Assembly: GCA_910574455.1 (NCBI GenBank) | Contig: CAJSYZ010000008.1 | Location: 864,637 to 928,636, forward strand | Length of the DNA: 64,000 bases | From: Trichaptum fuscoviolaceum | Lineage: Eukaryota > Basidiomycota > Agaricomycetes > Hymenochaetales > Trichaptaceae | Reading direction: 5' to 3' | Shown here: in pieces, positions 18,735 through 31,276 of the stretch | Numbering within the stretch: position 1 is the first letter of the stretch | Layout of the letters: each line of letters begins with the position of its first letter | Position numbers and translations under genes: made by a program | Notes under the pieces: generated by a model | Databases searched by the model: none | Told to the model about the DNA's origin: nothing | The model's input: the letters and a program-made list of their open reading frames with translations, nothing else

Positions 18735-20360
18735 ATGACTCTCTGGGTTGACAAAGTGATTACTTCTCAAATCTTGCTCACAATTTTATCTTCACGCTAA
18801 CATCCTGATTCAAAGTACCGGCCTCGGACGCTCGATGATTTACACTATCATGAGGGACTATCTGCACGACTAAAGGCCTTGGTCAGTCCTCCAAAAATGC
18901 ATTTGACATACTCTTGTACTTAAGAACCATATCGATAGGCGGCATCTGGTGACTTTCCTCATATGCTATTTTATGGTCCTAGCGGCGCAGGAAAGAAGAC
19001 GCGAGTGGCATGCACGTTAAGGCAGTTATTTGGTAGTCATGTCGAGAAAGTGAGTTCTGCTTGTCTGAATACTGGCTCTAATAAATGACCTGAATCTTCC
19101 ATAAGCTCAAAATAGATCAACGGGTCTTCTTAACGCCATCCAAACGAAAACTGGACGTGAATATTGTACAAAGCAACTTCCACATTGAAATCACACCGAG
19201 GTACCTTATGCCCGTCCACTCATCCACATTCACAAGAATGATGATACGATTACTTCTAGTGATGTCGGTATTTACGACCGAATTGTAATTCAAGAGATCT
19301 TAAAAGAGATCGCACAAACGCAACAGGTGGACTTGAATGCAAAGCAACGCTTCAAAGGTGGGTAGTCTTGCTTGTGTTCTGGATCTTCACTAAGCTAATT
19401 ACACCAGTCGTTATCATAAACGAGGCTGATTCGCTGTCTCGAGATGCACAAGCCGCACTCCGTCGAACCATGGAGAAATACATGTCGAACATGCGAATAA
19501 TATTATGTGCGAATAGCACGAGCAAACTCATCGCACCTATCAAAAGTCGATGTTTACTGATGCGAGTCGCTGCTCCAAATGCCGACGAGGTACGTACCTA
19601 TCTAATTTTCTTGTTTGTGTGCTGACCATTTGGTAAAGATGCAAGCATGCCTACAACATGTTGCGAAAAAGGAGAAATTTGACTTGCCACCCGACTCCGC
19701 CAAGGACATTGTGAATGATTCAAATGGCAATCTTCGAAAAGCTCTTTTGGTCCTTGAAGCCTTGAAAATGCAGTCGTACGTCTCCATCCAACTATTTTTT
19801 TAAAAGACTAATCACCAATAATAATTTGAATTTGTGATCTACAGCCCAGATATGTCAGGACCTTTATCCATTGCGAAGCCTGATTGGGAAACATATTGTC
19901 ATAAAGTGGCCGACCTGATTGTACAAGAGCAAACACCAGCCCGCGTCATGGAAGTGAGAGCGAAATTCTACGAGTTACTAAGCCATTGTATCCCGCCTAC
20001 TGTCATACTCAAGGTGAGTCTCTCTCTTAACAAATATGTTATAATGAACTTTGCATAATTGTAATGTAGACTGTGGCTGAGAGAGTGGTCGAAAGAGTGG
20101 ACGACGCGATAAAATCCGATGTAATGCACTGGGCAGCTTTTTATGTGGGTCTGCTCAGCTCTCAGTTTCATTATTTCTCTTACTGTTTATAGGAGGTACG
20201 AATGAGACAAGGCAACAAGAAAATATTCCATCTAGAGGCTTGGGTCATCAAGGTTATGAGTTTGTACAAGGTAAGGAGTATATTTGGATCGTGATACGGA
20301 TTCATCTAATAATGTCTCCCAAAGCATTTCGTATTCAACTTCGACGTGGATGACTTCTAG
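18735..20360 (+). CDS. RFC5: Replication factor C small subunit (yeast Rfc5/human RFC3 type)
   Basis: A clamp-loader AAA+ subunit that helps open and load PCNA at primer-template junctions in the nucleus. Exon 1 is MTLWVDK; then YRPRTLDDLHYHEGLSARL, Walker A FYGPSGAGKKTR, a Walker B-like VVIINEADSLSRDAQ, RRTMEKYMSNMRIIL, an SRC motif IKSRCLLMR, sensor-2 region [16 protein letters not shown], and a C-terminal collar ending VFNFDVDDF with TAG at 20358-20360. The long insert after Walker A (QRVFLTPSKRKLDVN, SDVGIYDRIVIQEILKE) and INEAD instead of DEAD fit the Rfc5/RFC3 type. About nine exons; length normal at about 350 residues. Confidence 0.93.
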
Positions 20361-20569
20361 CTACCTTTCTGTTTACATGTATATCCTACTTACTTTAGTA
20401 TCGTTAATTAATTGTATCTTCAACCCATCCTTAGGCGTTTGATCCAGGCTTAACGAACATTACACCTGTATATGAAACCATCTCCTCTACTTTACAATGA
20501 CACGGTAACTGTCCGCCTTTTACATTGGGCTACAAGGAAGTACGCATGCAGGCCCCAGTCAAGCCAATA

Positions 20570-21862
20570 TCAAGCCTCGAAGCAGCGACCGCTTGACGTT
20601 TCCGATGAGGGGACGGCATCCTGTGAGTCTAATTGCAAGGCCACCTCCTGTGTTGGATATGCGCCAATGAAAGTGAGCTTTTCGAACCTCACAGTCGGCA
20701 GTTCTGAAGCCGGGGATAACCGTGACGATTGAGTTGTATGCCGCTGAGCAAAGAAAAACGATGAGGGACAACTAGGTCCGGAGTCATCTGTATCTTGATA
20801 AGAACCGAACTTGAGATCTGTATAAACCTTGCAAGCCATCGTGCACGTCAAGGCAGAATTAGGGAGATTAAGAAGGCCGTGAAAGAGCCCCGGAACAGAC
20901 GGGGTAAGGACCAAAGCGACGGTGGCAATGTTTATGCACATAGAGATCCTGCAGATAATTGTTGAGACTCTTTCACTTGGAAAATAAAGTGAGCAACCTT
21001 ACAGATAATAGACTTGTCCACTGTACAGCAAAGCCCTTGATAGCGCAGGAAGACCATCCTTGCTCCAAAATGCCTTCATCTTTTCGCTAAGGCTGTCTCC
21101 TGTCATTGAATTATTGAGTAGCCGCCAGCTTATGAAGAGGAACACAAATGAGTCAAATACTGCAGATGCGATGATTGGGGCTGGGGATATGATATTGCCT
21201 CCAGTATCTATGCAATGGCTTGTCATGCCAATGCGTGACCCAAATAGTGAGAACGGCAATGGTATGGCAAGGCCAGTGAGGGCAAGCCAGCAAATGACGA
21301 AGAACGCCGTGATCCATTTGTGTCCGGCATAGATTGCACGGACGCGAAGGAGGAAGAGCAACGAAGTGGTCGGGAAAGTAGCCATATAAAAAGTGGCTAG
21401 GACGTCATCCAAGGCCTGACAATTCTTAATTGATCCGACTGATAAGGGAATTCAGTAGGTCATCTTTCGGAGAGGCAAGCTATTTAACTACCATGAAAAG
21501 CAACACAGCAAGACATGTAGGCAACGGTGCAGATTCTATAAGTACGTTTTAAGTATTTATGTAGCATAGTAATCAATAAACACACATACATTGACGCAAA
21601 ATAAGCCACTGTTGCCAAAGTTATCCGACTTCGAAACAGGAGTTTGTAATGGATGTCCACATGGATGAGTATGTTCCAGATAAAAGCCTGTAAACCAATT
21701 TACTTCAGCAAATATAACAAAATTATTGACAGAGACACTCGCGCCAAGCGTCGCCACAACCATATAGCGAATGGCTTCAAGCTGGTTAGCAAGTTCAGGA
21801 GGAAGGAAAGCGAGAGGAGTGTTCGGGTTCGGTAGAACCATATTAACCGAAGAGTTCGACAT
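20570..21862 (-). CDS. Multi-pass membrane protein, basidiomycete family, paralogue 1
   Basis: It starts MSNSSVNMVLPNPNTPLAFLPP. Hydrophobic segments are spread over several exons: RYMVVATLG, ITLATVAYF, LATFYMATFPTTSLLFLLRV, WITAFFVICWLALTG, SAVFDSFVFLFISWRLL, SRALLYSGQVYYL, and MCINIATVALVLTPSVPGLF followed by ALTCTMACKVYTDLKFG. The polar tail ends at 20570. This is a six- to seven-helix architecture with conserved RVRAIY and a C-terminal CKVYTD. It resembles fungal receptor-like integral membrane proteins of unknown function common in Agaricomycetes. The paralogue at 24123-25384 has the same exon order, so this is a tandem duplication. Confidence 0.75.
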
Positions 21863-23532
21863 AGATACAATAAGCCTCTCGAGCAAGCGGTAGTCCTGGC
21901 CTTGATTTGAAGGACTAAGATTTCTGTCTATCGGACGCAGTTCTTAAGCAACGCAGTGATCGACTAATATTCCACCATCAGCACCCACTGACTAGCACGC
22001 TCGGTCTGGTAGGTGAACCATCGGAGAGAAGAATACTCTGTTTCGGGGAGAATGATATAAAGTGGATGGCTTCGGGTGAGAGAGTGACGCAAAATTAAAC
22101 CAAGACTTGATAGGAGAGGTGCAAGTGAAGCAAGTTCGTACAACAAATAATATTAAAGGATACTTCGTGGGAGTAGGAATGCAGAAATGAAGGGACTGTG
22201 TCCTTGATCGAAGTCTATAATATGATCGGATCACGGCTTTAACAAGAGAAGACTCACATGGACCGCAATGAAAACGAAGAGTTGGGAATAGCGAAGAGAC
22301 CTGGTGATGCAATCAAGAAAAATTGAGAACCAATCATCAAAGGAAGTAACACCAGCATCAAAGGACCACATGTGACCACCAAAAGAGTTTTCTGAAGCCG
22401 ACCATTAGAAACGAATCATGAACTCACGCTACAGCAGAACGTGAAACAATTAGGATAAGAAGAGATGAGTGTCCCGCTGTGATTCGGTTTACTAAAAGAC
22501 GGATGTTGACGACATGTTGAATTGTCAGTGGGTTATTCAAATTTCGTTGATTGAGTCCTGTGGAGAAGAGCTTCAAGCAATTTCAGGTTGAGGAAACGAC
22601 AAGATGACAAGCGGACAGACACACCCACCTCAGGATGCTGCATTTATAGGGGCAACACCCACACGGTCAAAGCATGACGTCGTATGCGAAGATTGATGAT
22701 ACTCGGGCTCGTGAGATACCTTCAGCATGAAGTTGATTACCCTCCAAGTTCGTGCCTGAACTGCGCTGAAGGTGCCTCGGTGACCAGTCCTCAGAAAGAG
22801 AGGGCCTCTTGTTTGCAGCGCCAGAAACGCTCAAACACTTGTCCCAAGATGTAACATATATGGGATCCGAGCTTCATGAGCGATGAGCTTCGCCATCCAT
22901 AATGTTCACTAAACGAATGCAATGAGGGCCCGGGAGCGATGGTCGGAAGCGAAAGGTGGTAAACTTCAAGGAAAGGAATACCTGTTTTTTTCTATTGTGC
23001 ACAGGATTATCCTGCCATGACTCTTAGTAATTCTTTACAGAGCCCTTAGCGTTATCCGAATCATCCTAGAGAAGAAGCCATCCCGCAGGTTTCTGATCAG
23101 CATTAACCTGAGAATCTTCGTGGATCAAAGTCAGTGGCACGCACTTCAGTCCGGCAGATGCATCTCGCGCTCAGCTCCTTTATACTGGTGCAAAGCCTTT
23201 CCCGAGTGTTGAGTTTATACGTAAAATTCAATCCTGATACCAGGCTGGTATCAGAAAAATCATTTCTTTCGTACAAAAAGACCTTCCAGCTCCAGTGGTA
23301 AAATTCTCTGGCAACAGAGATGAGACTTGTCCAGCCCAAATTTCAATCAATGCGTGTTGCTGTGTCGCTGAAGTGCGATATACGGTGTTCATTCAAGTTC
23401 GAAGCAAAGAAAAGTAACGATACAAGTGTGAGGAAAGAGTGAATACCTCACTGGCAAGTTCAAGTTCGACACGAAAGACTTATTATCATTTGTCCCACGG
23501 TCCCTAAACTCCGAGAAAATATGTCATTATTT
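21863..23532. other. Intergenic 1.7 kb without a recognised gene
   Basis: No convincing coding region or RNA gene. Short frames such as the one at 21992-22312 have poor coding character. TTCAAGTTCG-type words occur at about 23392-23402 and 23458-23468. Confidence 0.4.
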
Positions 23533-23917
23533 TGGATGCCTTCCCGTAAGAATTTAGGACGGCGGAGGCTGTCCTAAATCTATGAAACTCCGTCAGGTAC
23601 AAGTTTAGGACAGCCATCCTAAACCGTAAGCAACATCTAGGACGGATCCTAAATTCTTTTCCAGTTGCCACGGTGAGGTCCGCCGGATTATTTTTACAGA
23701 TAAAATTACTTAAAATGGATGCGGGTGCGTCACATAATCTTCACTTCTACTAAATATGGTGTGTGAGAACGCTGCTGTGATGTTTAGTGCTCTTCCTAGA
23801 TCTCAGAAATTTAGGACGGCCGACGTCGACCGGAAAGTTGGCTCCGTTCCCGGATAATATTCGGAAGAGGATTGAGGATAGGAATCGTCGTCCTAAATCC
23901 TTACGGGAAGGCATCCA
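23533..23917. mobile_element. 385-bp MITE with about 30-bp terminal inverted repeats
   Basis: The left end TGGATGCCTTCCCGTAAG at 23533 is matched by the inverted CTTACGGGAAGGCATCCA ending at 23917, and the match continues into ATTTAGGACG. Inside, TTTAGGACGG/CCGTCCTAAA-type modules recur in both orientations (23552, 23573, 23607, 23618, 23633, 23648, 23809, 23890). A 3-bp TTT on both flanks may be the target duplication. No coding capacity, so this is a non-autonomous element. Confidence 0.8.
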
Positions 23918-24122
23918 TTTGTATGCACTGGTAGTCCCGCACGTATGACTGAAACATTTGCATCTAAAGTCCACTTTCTTTAACAAACCAGCCTTGTAGT
24001 AGTGGACCCTAGTTGATCATCTCTTCTAATATGTATGTAACACGGCAAATGCATTTACAAAACTTCGCTTCACTGCAGAAATACGCGTGTGTGTGACGAA
24101 ACAGGCTTCTTGAAGATGCACA

Positions 24123-25384
24123 TCAAGCCTCAGAATAGCTATTACTTGATGTCTGGGATGGTAGGAAGGACTCGTGCAAGTTCTGAATCAAGGATACCTC
24201 CTTCCGTGATGAAAATGCATCAATAAACGTCTGTTTTTCGACCCTAATGGCTGGTCGGTCTGGCGGGGAAGATGACTCTTGAGTCAATCTCTTTGTAGGG
24301 AATGAGAGATCTGGGATGTCTGTGTGAGATCCGAACTTGACATCTCTATAAACCTTGCAGGCCATCATGCACGTCAAAGCCGAGTTGGGAGTCGTAAGGA
24401 GGGCGTGAAATAACGGTGGCACAGATGGTGACAGAATCAGAACTGCAGTGGCGATGTTTGCGCACATGGTAATCCTATAGAAGTAAATCAGGGCCCATTT
24501 ACTAAAGTATCAGAAGGAAACAGCCTCACAGGTAGTAAACTTGACCGCTGTATAACAAGGCCCTCGATAATGCAGGGAGAGCACCTCCACCAAAGAATGT
24601 CCTCATCTTCTCTCGGAAATTATCACCGGTCATCGCATTGTTGAGAAGGCGCCATGTAATGAAAAGAAACACTAGGGAATCAAAAATCGTGGATGAGATA
24701 GTTGCTGCCGAACTGAATGGCCTGACTGCAGAGTCGATGCAGTGGCTTGTCGGACCAATGTGTGCACCAAATAGTGCGAATGGCAAAGTGATGGCGCTGC
24801 CGGTGACACCAAGCCAGCAAAAGACAAAGAACCCCGTTACAGCTTTGTTCCCAGAAAAGACTGCGTGAACGCGAAGAAGGAAGAGTACCGAGATGGCGGG
24901 GAAAGTGAACGCGTAGGCAGACGCTAAAACGGTGGTTAAGGTCTGACAATTATCGATTGCGCCGACTATCGAAAAACTGAATGGACTATTATATATGAAG
25001 GCGAACTTGGATGAGACCTTACCATGGAAAGCAACACAACAGCAAATATAGACAGCCGTGCCGATACTGCCAAATTCGTAAGATCAGAGTTACCGCGATT
25101 TCTCTATGAACATACATTGATGTGAAGTACGCCATTGTTGCTAATGTAATTCGGTTTCGAAACAGGAGCTTGTAGTGAGCATCTACATTGGCAAGTGTGC
25201 TCCAGGTAAAGGCCTATAATTGACGTTATCTCAGAGAACTAATAGCAACGAACGGCTTACTCACCCCGAGAGTCGCCACGGCGAAGTATCGATAAACCTC
25301 AAGTTCAGTAGCGACAACGGGAGGAAGGAAAGCAAGGGGAGTGTCCGGATTCGGCAAGGCCGTGACAACAGAAGAATTCGACAT
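24123..25384 (-). CDS. Multi-pass membrane protein, basidiomycete family, paralogue 2
   Basis: It starts MSNSSVVTALPNPDTPLAFL at 25384, nearly the same N-terminus as the gene at 21862. Later segments parallel it: ASAYAFTFPAISVLFLLRV region, a CWLGVTGSAITLPFALFG region, SSTIFDSLVFLFITWRLLNN, LPALSRALLYSGQVYYL, MCANIATAVLILSPSVPPLF and ALTCMMACKVYRDVKFG. The polar C-tail has diverged most. About six helices, cell membrane or endomembrane; function unknown. Same exon order and strand as paralogue 1, 2.3 kb away. Confidence 0.75.
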
Positions 25385-26769
25385 GGTTGAAGCAGTCCCT
25401 CAAGCAGGCAGAAGTCCTGGACGAACTGAAGGACAGAGGTTCTGGTCGAAATGGCTGGTTTTAAGCAGCAGTGGATGCTCAGAAAAGCGTTGCGTCGGTT
25501 TGAGAGATCAAATCAGCTATGTGCTAGCAGCACCCGTGTCATTGAGAATTCGATCAGTTAGGGAAAGAATACCTCCATTAGACGACGTAGTCCATCATAT
25601 TCCCTCACTGGAGGGAGAAATCATTTCAGGTGAATGTGGATGAGAATACGACAACTGGTGTTGCGATAGGTGTACTCCAGTCAGAGACCAAGTTGTTTGA
25701 CAAGAATAACCTAAGGACCCAGAAGATAGATGAAGGGAAGGCTGGAAATGGTGCCTGATTCCCTCGTCAAGCTACACAGCTTGATCGCGGGCAAACAATG
25801 GTGATGTGAACGACTCTGACTGGAAATCAACTCTAATCCATCAGCAAAAGAAGCTACCACCATCAACACAACCACACTGACCGACGAGCTTTCGAGGCAG
25901 ACCATGGGAGTAAATTAATCATGTCCAAAAACACAGTCAGGGGGTCAGAATGAACCATGAGAATGGTGGTAGTATCGAAGGTCTGGATACTGAATGAAAG
26001 AAGAAAGAAGGTGAGGAGTGAACATGAAAAAATTGACAGAGGGCGTTTACTAGAGCACTAGATCAAAGGAAGGTTGGAGACTGGGTCTATTTTCTTGACC
26101 GAAGTACCCGATTGATTCACTTGAATGACTCGTCTTGATGTCGTACGAGGTGCAGGATTGGCAGATGAGAATGCAAATGGATCCCTAAGAAAGAAAAAAG
26201 CCAGATCGAACGAACATACATACCATACACCACTAAATCATAGTGCCTTCCGTATTAAATTATAGAAAAGAAGCTTACTCCTATGACATGTTATTTTGCT
26301 TGGTAGAACTTTTTACAGCAATCCGAAGGACGACCAACATGATGAATAGATGCAACATTTTCTGGATGGTCGCTCACAGGATGTCGCAAGCTGGATCATT
26401 TGCTGTTATAGTAATATACACCATTATCTGAAGCCATGGGTAGTTGGGGACAGTCCAAGTACCATCAACAAGCTATGCTTTCTTGCAGGTTGAGCTTTGA
26501 ATGTTGAACGTCAAGTAAGAGAGTATATCGTTCCAGTTCAAGTTGTGTCCGTCACCGCCACTGGCACTGGCAGCCTGCCAGTGAGTGGTCACGGTCGCCG
26601 CCGGCGGGCGAAACATTTGCTGGCTCCGGCATGATGATTCCCGTTCAGGACTCTGACTTGACTTGGTTGGTTCACTAAACCATGTTATGATGGCCTGCGA
26701 CAAGACGCGTTCCTAGTACACTGCGTCCTGCAAGCCAAGATTACACTGGCTAGTTGTTTCTTGTATACC
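25385..26769. other. Intergenic 1.4 kb; ATG17 upstream region with GCCAGTG/CAAGTTG cluster
   Basis: No confident gene. A 64-codon minus frame at 25711-25905 starts with a hydrophobic stretch (MVCLESSSVSVVVLMVVASF) but has no other support. At 26535-26620, 150-230 bp upstream of ATG17, the sequence has TTCAAGTTG, ACTGGCACTGGCAGCC and GCCAGTGAGTGG, matching the motif set of the transposon promoter. Confidence 0.4.
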
Positions 26770-28694
26770 ATGTCAGGGGCTTCAACTCCACCGTCTCCCG
26801 GCACACCACACCTCGTTTCCCTTGTGTTGCACTCCAAGAAGGCCTTACAGCACGGCGAACAGCTATGCACGCGTGCGGATGAACTTACTCGCATAACGGC
26901 GCGTATCGCTGCATCATTACTTGCTCTCGATGCAAAGGCTCGTTGGGTCGCGAAAGGAATACTAGAGCAGCTGAAGGTAACGGCAATTTGTGTTCTTGGA
27001 GGGACCTACCGCGATTAAAAATGTTGGATAACTACAGCTTGCGGAGGATGTGAAGAAGACCATTGAATTGCAGAGGGCTCGGCTTGAGGAACAGGCGAAG
27101 GTACGTTTAAATCTCCATATGGCATGGTCAAATATGCTCTAATCATGAAACATAGCAATGGGATGAAACCCGCGATTTTCACGCTGGCAATCTTGACTCA
27201 GTGCTTGAATCCCTGCAAGCGCAACCTGTCCCTCCGGATTTCCATCAGTCCCCGTCCGAATCCTCTATCTTCGGAAGTCAACACCCCACTGACGATGAAC
27301 AAGAGGAATCAGAGGCGACGACCGATGCGGAGACGCCAGTACTGACACGGGGTCGAAGATCTAAGGCAGACCAGAAGGCTGACGAGCGAGAGCGTGACAG
27401 AAAGGACCGGAGAAAGTGGAAGACGTTGCGAGATTTCGTGCATGAAAGGGGGATCGAAGATGAGACTGAGAAGATGGACGCGGATAGAGGGATGCTTGAC
27501 GTATGCTTACTTTTGTGTCACTCCCCTACTGATTTAAACATTTGATATGCATACAGGATATTTTAGCGGTGACTGAAGACTTTCCGGCTATCCTTGAAGC
27601 AAGCATTTCCAGTCTCCGTAACTCATTGCCAGTCACGGAGGCTCTTCCGTCGTTGCCAGCCATCTTCACTGAACAGGACCGCATCACCATTGGCATGGCT
27701 ACTCACCTTGAAAGCCTCGCAAAACATTATGATGAGATGGCTGGTGCACTACGAGACAAAGAATCTGGAGAGATATTTAGTGAGGATGATTTGCAAGGTA
27801 TGTCTCTGAAATGATTGCAGTTGAAAAAGAAAGTGATGAGGCCAGATATGAACCGGGATACCAATGAGCTTCCTGGAGTAATCGCTGAGCTCGAGGACGG
27901 ATATCTCACCATTCAGTCCAACTGGTACGTGGTACAAAGTACATTCAAGGTTAAAAGTGATGCTTAGGCATAATAGTGACCGGCTTCAATCAGCTCAAGC
28001 TGTGCTCCGCGAGCAGCTGAAGGTGATGCGTGACATTCTTGGAGGGCTAGATGAGCTGGAGGAAGTCATGGCAGATATGCTCGTGCAGCAACAGAATGTT
28101 GAGGTTCGTCCCGTTCCTTCATAAACGACCACCGTTGATTGATTTGTTGTATACAGGCCGAATACGAGATACATCTTGCAGCTCTGCAACAGCACCTACA
28201 GACACTTGAGCATCTCTATATGACATACACCTCATATCAGTCTGCGTATAATACCCTGCTTGTCGAGCTCGATCGAAGAAGGCGTTATCGCGAAGCGGCA
28301 GAACAGCGAGTGCACGACATGTCGCGGGAGCTTGAGGCGATGCGTGACGGTGACTTTATTCTCTATATGTACAACTACTATACATTTTATTCACTGTTAC
28401 CTGTGGTCTCGTGAACAGAGGAGATACAAGCGCGGGAAGCATTCTACGCCACACACGGGCCGCACCTGCCAGACGATCTGTGTTTATGCGTCGCGAACAT
28501 GCCGACCAAATACGAGGTCGCAACAGCTCTTGGAGAGGTTCCAGAGGAGTTACCAGATATAAATGAAGATTTACTGACTGAAGTACGCGGCATCTTCTGA
28601 TGAACTTTCGTGCGATGCTAATCACCGTCCCATCTTGTTACTCTAGGCGATAAAGCGTGTTGACCTTGCGAAAGCGGGCAGCGAGAGCTTATAG
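26770..28694 (+). CDS. ATG17: Autophagy-related protein 17 (Atg17 scaffold)
   Basis: A long coiled-coil scaffold that organises the Atg1 complex at the phagophore assembly site. It starts MSGASTPPSPGTPHLVSLVL at ATG 26770, then KKALQHGEQLCTRADEL, IELQRARLEEQAKQWDE, a charged Ser/Thr-rich insert (DDEQEESEATTDAETP), LRDFVHERGIEDETEKM, MATHLESLAKHYDEMAGAL, PGVIAELEDGYLTIQSN and a helical C-terminal half (VLREQLKVMRDILGGLDELEE, LYMTYTSYQSAYNTLLVELDRRRRYREA). The end shows FYATHGPHLPDDLC and LPDINEDLLTEA, the conserved Atg17 C-terminus. About eight introns; TAG at 28692-28694. Confidence 0.88.
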
Positions 28695-28972
28695 ATCAAG
28701 TCGACTCCGAATATGATCACTTTTTTACAACCTACTATTCCTTCCGGTATCGTCATGACCTCTGTTCGACCTGGATTGTCTGCATTTATGTGCTATAGCC
28801 TTGCAATTGCCTTTCTTTCTTCGTACCTCTTATGTCCTCACTTACCTTCATTTGTCCTTTCGTTCTCTAGAACGATGACTTAGGATGACATCTTTCTAAC
28901 ATGCCTACATGCAACCTGATCAACAGGGTTTTCATCCGTCGTCAAAGAGTACATTCAGACATCATTAATTAT

Positions 28973-30596
28973 CTAGTTTACGCTGCCGAAAATTTGGTAT
29001 CTCCTGCAAATACTCGGGCCGATCTCTTCGTATTGGGCCTTAGTGTGACAATATTGGTAGAATTCGGGCTACAAACTCATGTGAGAAACTTCAATTCAAG
29101 AGATGGAAGGAATTAAGACTCACCAAAGATGCGAGGAGAGAGCCACCAAACCAAACAGCATATCGCTGTCGCTTGTGTGAAATAACGTCGACCTCTACAC
29201 CCGTGGACCGCGCGATGCCTCCACTGGCTGTTTCACTTGCCTGGATACGCCGATCGACGAGCTGCTTGAGGTCACGCTTGAGACGTTGGCCGAAGTGCGT
29301 GAACATGGTTGAACCACCAGATAGAACGATGTTCTGACATTTATTGCTGTCAGTCTCAAACTAGTTCTTCAAACTGCGTTAGGGAAATAATACCTTGTAA
29401 AGACCACGACGAACATCAATCGGCGAAGCTTGAATAACACCGTCTACGATTTCTGGTAAGGGGGTTAGGAAATCTGACGAATATATTTCCGGGTTGAAAA
29501 AAATCTCGGGAGCAAGGAAGCGTTCATAGCCCACATCAACCTCGTATGTCTGTTATTGCATGTTAGTACATAATAGAGAATGTTTCGACAAGATACTTAC
29601 TCTCCCAGTGACACTATGCTCGCCGGTGTAGCGTTGGAACATGTTGTACGGGTCCGTATCGTACTTCCTAAACTCCTTCACTATATCCTGGCATACATAG
29701 CTGTAGTTCTCTTTGACTTTGGAGGCGACCTTCATCTGGTCCTCCGGCGGGACGACAGTCATCTCTCCACGTTCGCGCATCAGGTTAAGAACGAATTGTG
29801 TGATATCACGACCAGCTATAGGAATATGCTTGATCGCACTGCCGATAACATAACCTTCCGCGCACGGTATGACGTGCGTTACACCATCTCCCGAGTCAAT
29901 GACGGTTCCTGTCAATGTACGGTCTGTGACGCGATTGGAAGACCAGGAAGCAGCGAGGGCAAGGACAGCTTGTACAGCAATGTATAAACCCTTGATGTTA
30001 AAGGACTCGAAGAAGATCTCAGCAATCTGCTCGCGGTTCTCGGGAGGATTCAGAGGGGGTTCAGTCTATTTAATAGTTGAGAATGCAACATAAGGTGAAA
30101 CTGCGCAGTCGTACCAGTAAGAAGTAATGATCCTCCGGCTCTGCCCTCAAGTATTTGAAGATTGTCTGCTCCCAATACCGCTCCATGTAATCCCAATTGT
30201 CTATCACACCATGGCGAATTGGATAGTTCACGCCATATCCGGGTGTTCGTTGGTTCGCGATCGCTTCATCGCCAATGAAGAAGTCAAGATCCTCCACACC
30301 ACGCTTCGACGCTAGGTTGCCTGGTTTATTGGGGACGGGTGGGCCTGCTCGCGAGGCCTGCGAAGAAGTACCACCACGGGTCGCTATCGCAGTCGGAAAT
30401 ACGCTGAGATTAATCGTCCATCAGCCTTTACATGCATGGCAGGTCACGCATTCACTCACAATGAAGGGTCTGAGTTGCCTGCAAACCTGTTTAGATGTGC
30501 GATTAGCAGACTATCCACAGCGTTCTATCATGTAGCTTACCCAATTTTTGAGTACCCAGTACCATTGTCGCAAATGATTGGTGCGAGTAACGACAT
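28973..30596 (-). CDS. ARP3: Actin-related protein 3 (Arp2/3 complex)
   Basis: An actin-fold subunit of the Arp2/3 complex that nucleates branched actin at endocytic patches and hyphal tips. It starts [17 protein letters not shown] at 30596, then [40 protein letters not shown] and the [16 protein letters not shown] region, phosphate loop [52 protein letters not shown] (Arp3-specific region), [38 protein letters not shown] and [10 protein letters not shown]. The last exon encodes [20 protein letters not shown] with TAG at 28973-28975. Length about 430 residues, normal for Arp3. About nine introns. Confidence 0.95.
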
Positions 30597-31138
30597 GGTG
30601 GAAGGTACGTTGTGGACAGGTGTTTATTATGGAGATCGCAGTCGCGCAGGTCGAGGGCAGTTTCAAGTACGTACTACTACAGTACTAGTAACAGTAATAG
30701 TAGTAATTAGGGTATGCGTCACTTTGCCCCTGTTTGTCGACGACCGGCGTTTGCGCACTCGCAAGTATGTACTTCTTTGCTTCCGTCTATCACGTCCGAA
30801 TTATAGTGTCAAAGTACTCCTATTATTGTTATGCACAAACGACTAAATCTTTTGACTCTTTCGGGGCTATCAGAGTAGAAGAACAGCCAAGCGCATCCCA
30901 CCCGACATTAGTACAGTAATATTATCCAAGGTGACATCGTATAAGAACCCCTTCTCCCCCTCGCTCAGAAATCGTGGTGAGCCAATTCTACTAGGATTCT
31001 CCATATCTTCAATAATACCCTACGAAGGGTAGAATCAACGCGAACCTCATGGTATCATGAAGACCTCGATCCCCTATACAAGTTCATCAGTCACGGTAAA
31101 GTTCATCGTCAATTTGATACATACATACATGCATACAA
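30597..31138. promoter_or_regulatory. ARP3 upstream region with TACTAGTA-type repeats
   Basis: No gene recognised. At 30659-30705 the sequence reads TTTCAAGTACGTACTACTACAGT... with a run of TACTAGTA and GTAATAGTAGTAA words, similar to the 60110-60280 part of the transposon. Position suggests an ARP3 promoter element; this is inference. Confidence 0.35.
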
Positions 31139-31276
31139 TTACGACACAGGACCAGTTGGTGTAGAGCAGGGTCCGCAATCCGTGATTGTAGTCGGTTTCC
31201 CCAGGAATGTTGTTGTCTTCACGGTACAAGCATCTTCACCAAGTGGGCAGATAGGTGGCCTCGTGATAACCGCCAT
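31139..31276 (-). CDS. Candidate small secreted cysteine-containing peptide (start unresolved)
   Basis: A minus-strand frame open from 31336 to TAA at 31139-31141 reads IFSAVFVVLLANVAMA, a good secretion signal core, then a mature part with four cysteines (CPLGEDAC and DCGPCS). The only ATG in frame (31276) lies at the end of the hydrophobic stretch, so the true start must be on an unseen upstream exon, or the gene is dead. A TATATATA box lies upstream at about 31385-31393. Weakly supported. Confidence 0.3.
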   Translation of the reverse strand: MAVITRPPICPLGEDACTVKTTTFLGKPTTITDCGPCSTPTGPVS

